Positions 59,504 through 64,000 of a stretch of 64,000 nucleotides of DNA are shown one piece after another. The stretch spans positions 186,001-250,000 of the forward strand of contig NZ_FNNG01000002.1 in NCBI RefSeq assembly GCF_900106765.1, written 5' to 3'. The position numbers and the translations under genes were made by a program. The notes beneath the pieces were generated by a model. The model worked only from the letters and a program-made list of their open reading frames with translations. It did no database searches and was not told the origin of the DNA. How positions within the stretch are numbered: position 1 is the first letter of the stretch; each line of letters starts with the position of its first letter. The DNA comes from Tepidimicrobium xylanilyticum (GTDB lineage: Bacteria > Bacillota > Clostridia > Tissierellales > Tepidimicrobiaceae).

Positions 59504-60172
59504 CTACTCTTTCCACTTTTTAATCTCATTACGAAGCCAATCTGCCCATTCATCAATTCCCTCTCCTGTTTTTGCAGAAATATGAATGATCGTTATATCT
59601 GGGTTTAGCTTCTTGACTCGTTCTTTAACTGCTTCTAAATTGAAATCAAAATAGTCTAGAGTATCAATCTTATTGATTAATAACACATCTACCTTTGAAA
59701 ACATTAGAGGATATTTTAAAGGCTTATCATCTCCTTCTGGTACGCTTAAAATCATGGCATTTTTGGATGCACCAGTATCAAATTCTGCTGGACATACTAA
59801 ATTGCCTACATTTTCTAAAATAACAAAATCAATATCTTCAATACCTAAGCCTTCTAAGCCCTGCCTTGTCATTTCTGCATCAAGATGGCACATGCCTCCT
59901 GTATGTAGTTGAATTACCTTCGTCCCAGTATCAAAAACTGCTCGTGCATCTACATCTGAATCGATATCTGCTTCTAAAACTCCTATCTTCATCTCTTTCC
60001 CAAGGGCTTCAATTGTTCTTAGTACAGTAGAGGTTTTGCCAGAACCTGGTGAAGACATTAAGTTCAATAGGAAGGTTTTATTTTTTTTAAGTTCTTCCCT
60101 TAATAGGTCAGCTTGTCTATTATTGTCTTCAAAAACACTCTCCTTGATTTCGATAACTTTGAACTCTCTCAC
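59504..60172 (-). CDS. hypB: Hydrogenase nickel-incorporation GTPase HypB
   Basis: A 222-residue SIMIBI GTPase. LLNLMSSPGSGKTSTVLRTI is the P-loop; GVLEADIDSDVDARAVFDTG, QLHTGGMCHLDAEMTRQGLE (with Cys and His for the metal at the G-domain interface), DFVILENVGNLVCPAEFDTG and LLINKIDTLDYF follow the family. The N-terminal nickel-storage CxxCGC motif is absent, as in many anaerobes. GTG start at 60172, preceded by AAGGTGG; the longer frame at 60232 overlaps the binding-protein gene. It supplies nickel to [NiFe] hydrogenase with HypA. Confidence 0.93.
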   Translation of the reverse strand: MREFKVIEIKESVFEDNNRQADLLREELKKNKTFLLNLMSSPGSGKTSTVLRTIEALGKEMKIGVLEADIDSDVDARAVFDTGTKVIQLHTGGMCHLDAEMTRQGLEGLGIEDIDFVILENVGNLVCPAEFDTGASKNAMILSVPEGDDKPLKYPLMFSKVDVLLINKIDTLDYFDFNLEAVKERVKKLNPDITIIHISAKTGEGIDEWADWLRNEIKKWKE

Positions 60173-60203
60173 ATTTATAACCACCTTTCTTTTAATATTT
60201 ATT

Positions 60204-61319
60204 TTATAAGTCAATTTTTTCATATCCACCAAATCTATCTGCCATTATGCTGTATAAAGGTTTACCTAACATAAAGGTGTATATCTCATCCGCTTTTTCT
60301 ATTACATCGATATCTTTAAATTCATCAGGATATAGTATCTTTCCTAAAAAGTATGCATCTGCTATAGCAGTTTCAATATTGCTATAGTAGGAGGTATGTG
60401 GCAGTTGCCCATAAACCCTTCCGTTTTTTACAGCTGAAAGAGAATTATAATAATCAGGATATTTCGAATAATCTTCCTTTACTAAATTTAAACCGTTTTC
60501 ATCAATTACAATTACATCAGGATCCCATTCTAATAACTGTTCCTTATCGATCATAACAGACCCAGTTTTCCCAAGCTCATCGACAACATTTTTAGCCCTA
60601 ATAGCATTTAATATTGGAGAATTGCCTAAAGTGCTTTCTATTCCATGCATTCCCTTATAGCTTACTCCACCTATGTATATACTCGGTTTTTTATCTTCTG
60701 GAATATTCTTAGTAAGTTCTAAAAGCTCCTTTTTACATCCCTCCATAAAGCCGATTAGTTCCTCTGCTCTATCTGTTCTATCAACTATTTCTCCAATTAT
60801 CCTTAAGGATTTATACATATCCCCATCAAAAACTGTTGAAACACCAGTTGTAACAACTGCTATGGGTATTCCAGTCTTTTTTTCAAGTTCTTCAATCTCT
60901 GCTATATCTAAAATATCTCCTGCAATAATAAGGTCTGGATTTACCTTTATCAGCAATTCTGGATCTGGATTAGCAGGAAATCCTTCGCCTACTAATGGAA
61001 GTTGTTCTAATTCAGGATTAGCCAGTATGTAAGGACGGCCGGTTTCTGCAGATTGTTGATTCCTTTCAGCTCCAACAAGTTTTTCAGTACCATTTATATA
61101 AGTATAGATTCTTAGTGCAGAACCTATGGCTACTACTCTTTCTACTGGTTTTTCTAAAACAATGCTTCTCCCTGACATATCTATTATTTCAACAGTACCA
61201 GCTTTTTTACTAGTTAGGCTTCTGTCATTATTTACCATTCCATCTGATTGATTACAGCTAGTTAAAATCCACATGCTGCTTATTATTAAAACTAATAGGA
61301 GGCTTAACTTTTTTCCCAC
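60204..61319 (-). CDS. FepB/BtuF-type ABC substrate-binding lipoprotein
   Basis: A 371-residue lipoprotein; lipobox ILTSC (Cys22). The domain resembles the iron-siderophore/vitamin B12 binding family: EIIDMSGRSIVLEKPVERVV, DPELLIKVNPDLIIAGDILD, NVVDELGKTGSVMIDKEQLL, LLEWDPDVIVIDENGLNLVK. With FecD/FecE and FmdE genes and the hyp genes beside it, the ligand might be a nickel or cobalt chelate, though molybdate, tungstate or heme are not excluded. Confidence 0.88.
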   Translation of the reverse strand: MGKKLSLLLVLIISSMWILTSCNQSDGMVNNDRSLTSKKAGTVEIIDMSGRSIVLEKPVERVVAIGSALRIYTYINGTEKLVGAERNQQSAETGRPYILANPELEQLPLVGEGFPANPDPELLIKVNPDLIIAGDILDIAEIEELEKKTGIPIAVVTTGVSTVFDGDMYKSLRIIGEIVDRTDRAEELIGFMEGCKKELLELTKNIPEDKKPSIYIGGVSYKGMHGIESTLGNSPILNAIRAKNVVDELGKTGSVMIDKEQLLEWDPDVIVIDENGLNLVKEDYSKYPDYYNSLSAVKNGRVYGQLPHTSYYSNIETAIADAYFLGKILYPDEFKDIDVIEKADEIYTFMLGKPLYSIMADRFGGYEKIDL

Positions 61320-61341
61320 CTTTTAATCTCCTTTCTATATT

Positions 61342-62094
61342 TTATATAGGAATAATTACGGGAATTCCTTTATAATCTTTTATCACCACTTCAACATCAT
61401 ACACTTGCTTAATGGATTCAGGATTAATAATAGATGCATCTCCAAAATTAAAACATTCACCTTCTTTTAATAGAAGAAATTTATTTGCAAAACGTAAAGC
61501 TAAATTCAAGTCATGAATAGTAATTATTGCTGAAATTCTTTTCTTTTTAATAATTTTCTTAATCATATTAAGTACTTCTACTTGGTTTCTCAAATCCAGA
61601 TTGCTAGTTGGTTCGTCCATTAGTAAAATCTTTGGTTCTTGAACCAAAGCTCTAGCTATTATAACTTTTTGTAATTCACCCCCACTTAACTCATGGATAT
61701 ATCGCATAGAATAATCTTTTAAATCCAACAGCTCCAGTACCTCTTCCACAATTTTAATATCTCTTTGGCCAAGATACCATTTTATATATGGTTTTCTTCC
61801 TAGCAAAACCGTATCGAATACCCTTTCTTTAGTAAAATTATGGTTTTGAGGTACATATCCAATGTTTTTTGCTATATCTGACCTTTTTAGCTTAAAACTA
61901 TCTTTTCCATTTATATATACAGTACCTCCTTGAGGTTCCAATATCCTATTTAAGCACTTTAAAAGGGTAGACTTTCCAGCTCCATTAGTCCCCAGAACTG
62001 CTAGACAATCTCCTTCCTCTATTGAAAAGGCTACATTCCGTATAATATCCTCCTTCCAATAGGAAAAACTTATATTGTCAGCTAATAAGCTCAT
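61342..62094 (-). CDS. FecE-type ABC transporter ATPase
   Basis: A 250-residue ABC ATPase. Walker A GTNGAGKSTLLKCLNR, Q-loop IGYVPQNHNFTKERVFDTVL (the VPQ type of BtuD/FecE), signature LSGGELQKVIIARALV, Walker B ILLMDEPTSNLDLRNQ, H-loop ITIHDLNLALRF. Its ATG overlaps the permease stop by four bases. Confidence 0.93.
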   Translation of the reverse strand: MSLLADNISFSYWKEDIIRNVAFSIEEGDCLAVLGTNGAGKSTLLKCLNRILEPQGGTVYINGKDSFKLKRSDIAKNIGYVPQNHNFTKERVFDTVLLGRKPYIKWYLGQRDIKIVEEVLELLDLKDYSMRYIHELSGGELQKVIIARALVQEPKILLMDEPTSNLDLRNQVEVLNMIKKIIKKKRISAIITIHDLNLALRFANKFLLLKEGECFNFGDASIINPESIKQVYDVEVVIKDYKGIPVIIPI

Positions 62095-63176
62095 CTAGTG
62101 ATGTCCCCCTTTATAAGAAAATAAAGGAATAATGGTGCTCCAATAAAGGATGTAACAGCTCCTACTGGTAACACTTGTGGAGATAATACCACCCGAGCCA
62201 ATGTATCAGATATAAGCAATATTAAAGATCCCATAATTGCCGATGCGGGTATAAGATATCTATTATCACTGCCAACTATCTTTCTCGTTATCTGAGGGCA
62301 TACTAAACCTATAAAACCTATTGTGCCTAAAAAAGATACAGTAACAGCAGTTAGAATTGACGCCATGACCATTCCACCAAATCGAATTCTTTCCACATCT
62401 ACTCCTAAACTTTTGGCAGTTTCATCTCCAGTAGCCAACACATTATAATCCCATCTATGGCTCATAAAATAGACAACAGCTATGAAAACCACAATCCCCA
62501 TGATTGCAATTTCTCTCCAAGATGCTCTACTCAGATCTCCAAAAGTCCAAAAGATTGCAGCAGCAACTTTAGTTGTATCGCTAGAAAAATATTGAAGAAT
62601 TATTATACCTGCTGAAAAAAGTGAGTTTAATGCCGTTCCTGCCAGAATAATACTGTAGATTGTGAAATGACCAATTGTAGATAAGAAAATAATTAATAAA
62701 GTAGATAATATTGAAAAAATGATTGCACAAATCGTTACCATATAAGGGTTGTTAATTTGAATCTCTCCCAAGCCTATGTTAACAATGGTACCAGCTCCTA
62801 ATAGAAGGATTGCTACATTTGCTCCAAAAGCAGCAGCATTTGATACTCCAAGGATAGAAGGGGATGCTAATGGATTTCTTAAATTATTTTGCATGATACA
62901 CCCTGCCAGCGACAATCCAATACCAGAAATTATACCTGATACTATCCTAGGCATACGAATATTTCGTACAATAGAAATAGATTTGGAATCACTTAATCCT
63001 AATATGGCCAAGATCGCTTCCTTAGGGCTAATGTTAGATGCCCCAGCATTTATAGCTAAAAAAAATGCGATTACTTGTAAAATAATCAAGAGAATAATTA
63101 TTGCTTTATTTCTAATCAAATATTCATTATATAAGGCGTTTTGATATGATGCTTTATTGCTTTTTGTAATATTCAT
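62091..63176 (-). CDS. FecCD-type ABC transporter permease
   Basis: A 361-residue membrane protein, about ten helices. RMPRIVSGIISGIGLSLAGC, MQNNLRNPLASPSILGVSNA (family signature), LAGTALNSLFSAGIIILQYF, FWTFGDLSRASWREIAIMGI, GFIGLVCPQITRKIVGSDNR and PVGAVTSFIGAPLFLYFLIK define FecCD. It is a single permease gene, so the channel is a homodimer. Confidence 0.93.
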   Translation of the reverse strand: MNITKSNKASYQNALYNEYLIRNKAIIILLIILQVIAFFLAINAGASNISPKEAILAILGLSDSKSISIVRNIRMPRIVSGIISGIGLSLAGCIMQNNLRNPLASPSILGVSNAAAFGANVAILLLGAGTIVNIGLGEIQINNPYMVTICAIIFSILSTLLIIFLSTIGHFTIYSIILAGTALNSLFSAGIIILQYFSSDTTKVAAAIFWTFGDLSRASWREIAIMGIVVFIAVVYFMSHRWDYNVLATGDETAKSLGVDVERIRFGGMVMASILTAVTVSFLGTIGFIGLVCPQITRKIVGSDNRYLIPASAIMGSLILLISDTLARVVLSPQVLPVGAVTSFIGAPLFLYFLIKGDITR

Positions 63177-63179
63177 AAT

Positions 63180-63704
63180 TTACCAACCTCTTGAATATTC
63201 TTTATAGCAATCTAGACAAACTTTCTTTCCATCTTGAAGACGTATTTTATTTTCAGAGGCTCCCTCATTACATACTTCACATATAACAGTATTAAATTTT
63301 CTTGCTTTGTCTGGCAATTCTATACTAATCCACTCTATCTTAAATAAATCTTCTGCTGGTCCCTTTAATATATATTCTTGTCTTTCATGTCTTTCCATTT
63401 GGAGATCATCATGTTTTAGTAGTAATCTTAATGCCTTATCATTTTTTCTGCTTATGAAGGTAAAAGCCATCTTTCCAGTACCTTTTAAGATCAAATTGCC
63501 TTTTCCTAGAGTACAGCCCGTTACATATTGAACCGCATCCACACCACAGGCATCATTTTCTGTTATACATACAATTTCTTCATCTTGTGAAAAATTTAAT
63601 TCCATCTTCTCCATTGCTATTTGAGATGCCCTAAATCCAATAGCTAATCCTGGACATTCATGCCCATGAAACCTTACACATTCATACCATAATTTCTGAT
63701 TCAT
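63180..63704 (-). CDS. FmdE family protein with C-terminal zinc ribbon
   Basis: A 174-residue protein: WYECVRFHGHECPGLAIGFR (His13, His15 and Cys17 in the FHGHECPG motif) and CGVDAVQYVTGCTLGKGN match FmdE, a family seen in operons of formylmethanofuran dehydrogenase and metal transporters. A C-terminal CEVC...CLDC zinc ribbon (about 142-168) follows. Its role is unknown; metal handling is plausible. First gene of the operon behind the consensus promoter; the ATG at 63704 has GGGGGAG upstream. Confidence 0.85.
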   Translation of the reverse strand: MNQKLWYECVRFHGHECPGLAIGFRASQIAMEKMELNFSQDEEIVCITENDACGVDAVQYVTGCTLGKGNLILKGTGKMAFTFISRKNDKALRLLLKHDDLQMERHERQEYILKGPAEDLFKIEWISIELPDKARKFNTVICEVCNEGASENKIRLQDGKKVCLDCYKEYSRGW

Positions 63705-63751
63705 TTTACTCCCCCTCAATGATTTAATCTAAATAAAGGAATTTATTAGGA

Positions 63752-63771
63752 ATTGTTATCATTTTATCAAT
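63752..63771. promoter_or_regulatory. Candidate operator downstream of the FmdE-operon -10
   Basis: Imperfect palindrome with arms ATTGTTA and TATCAAT (one mismatch) just after the -10. It also contains TGATAA twice, eight bases apart, which recalls Fur-family sites. No regulator gene is in the window. Confidence 0.35.
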
Positions 63772-63774
63772 TAA

Positions 63775-63803
63775 ATTGTAGCTAATATTAAAAATAGTGT
63801 CAA
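63775..63803 (-). promoter_or_regulatory. Promoter of the FmdE/Fec/hyp operon
   Basis: On the minus strand TTGACA (63798-63803), 17-base spacer, TACAAT (63775-63780). Near consensus and about 70 bases before the FmdE ATG. Confidence 0.8.
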
Positions 63804-63977
63804 ACTTTGTAAACCTTGTTTTTTCTTGCTTTGCACTCATTTTGTTTCATGTTTAGTTTACACTAAAAAAAAAATGTATGCCTTAGGTCAACTTGTATTT
63901 TGAAGGATATAGATATATTATTGTTAACTTTACTCGAATGTAAAATAAAGTGAAATTTAAAAGAAGTAAAATACCCC

Positions 63978-64000
63978 TTACTAAATGATCGATTTAGTAA
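63978..64000. other. Palindrome at the window edge
   Basis: TTACTAAAT (63978-63986) and ATTTAGTAA (63992-64000) form a perfect inverted repeat around GATCG. It could be an operator or the edge of a terminator of a gene outside the window. Confidence 0.35.

Noticed and set aside
1-64000. tRNA, rRNA, CRISPR arrays, insertion sequences, long repeats
   Set aside because: Looked for by eye on both strands and not seen; a tRNAscan/Infernal run would be decisive.

Overview
The window is about 64 kb of AT-rich chromosome, read here as a strictly anaerobic, amino-acid-fermenting Firmicute of the Clostridia/Tissierellia type. The grounds are strong Shine-Dalgarno sequences with frequent TTG/GTG starts, T-box leaders, S-layer-homology (SLH) proteins, a Re-citrate-synthase-type gene, tryptophanase, and hyp genes. 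That placement is an inference from gene content. I saw no rRNA, tRNA, CRISPR array or insertion sequence.

Layout. 1-0.8 kb: 5' part of comEC (cut by the window edge) behind a 31-residue membrane microprotein. 0.9-4.3 kb: alanyl-tRNA editing protein, a tandem P-loop ATPase, and DegV. 4.4-6.1 kb: a T-box leader (probable Phe specifier) in front of a decaying transporter plus amidohydrolase pair. 6.1-20 kb: a large minus-strand locus behind a structured leader RNA. It encodes two SLH proteins with sulfite-oxidase-fold (SUOX-like) domains, a SUOX-like lipoprotein, flavin-binding (TGAT/SGAT) proteins, a NapH-like membrane ferredoxin, two small anchored SUOX-like proteins, an extracellular phosphodiesterase lipoprotein, a complete ECF transporter and a MobB-like GTPase. 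This is the most unusual part of the window. 20-23 kb: a small NTPase, a YjiH-type membrane protein and a PfkB sugar kinase. 23-31 kb: an operon Re-citrate synthase, aconitase, NAD isocitrate dehydrogenase, pyruvate carboxylase, which supplies 2-oxoglutarate/glutamate carbon.

31-38 kb: P1 peptidase and YkuK-like protein, then a T-box (probable Leu specifier) controlling a complete liv branched-chain amino acid ABC operon with a translationally coupled 25-residue leader ORF. 38-43.6 kb: tryptophanase, an NAD(P)H-hydrate epimerase, a UPF0489-type protein, a PAS-GAF-GGDEF cyclase and UppP. 43.9-48.7 kb: ArsR-type regulator plus a two-subunit ABC exporter. 48.7-49.6 kb: a broken replication-protein gene, the only clear mobile-element relic. 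49.6-52.5 kb: thiamine-binding protein, methyltransferase, membrane protein, MazG-like pyrophosphatase, a 600-base non-coding stretch and a small basic phage-like protein. 52.6-56.1 kb: an NMT1/THI5-type ABC importer with a TudS-related desulfidase. 56.4-63.7 kb: an operon FmdE, FecD, FecE, binding protein, HypB, large Fe-S/FAD oxidoreductase, HypA, behind a consensus promoter, which suggests metal (possibly nickel) uptake joined to [NiFe] enzyme maturation.

Together the genes describe an organism that imports and ferments amino acids and peptides, makes glutamate by an anaerobic partial citric-acid route, and keeps a substantial extracytoplasmic redox apparatus on its S-layer and membrane. 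All product calls come from reading the translated sequence and remembered family motifs; no database search was run.
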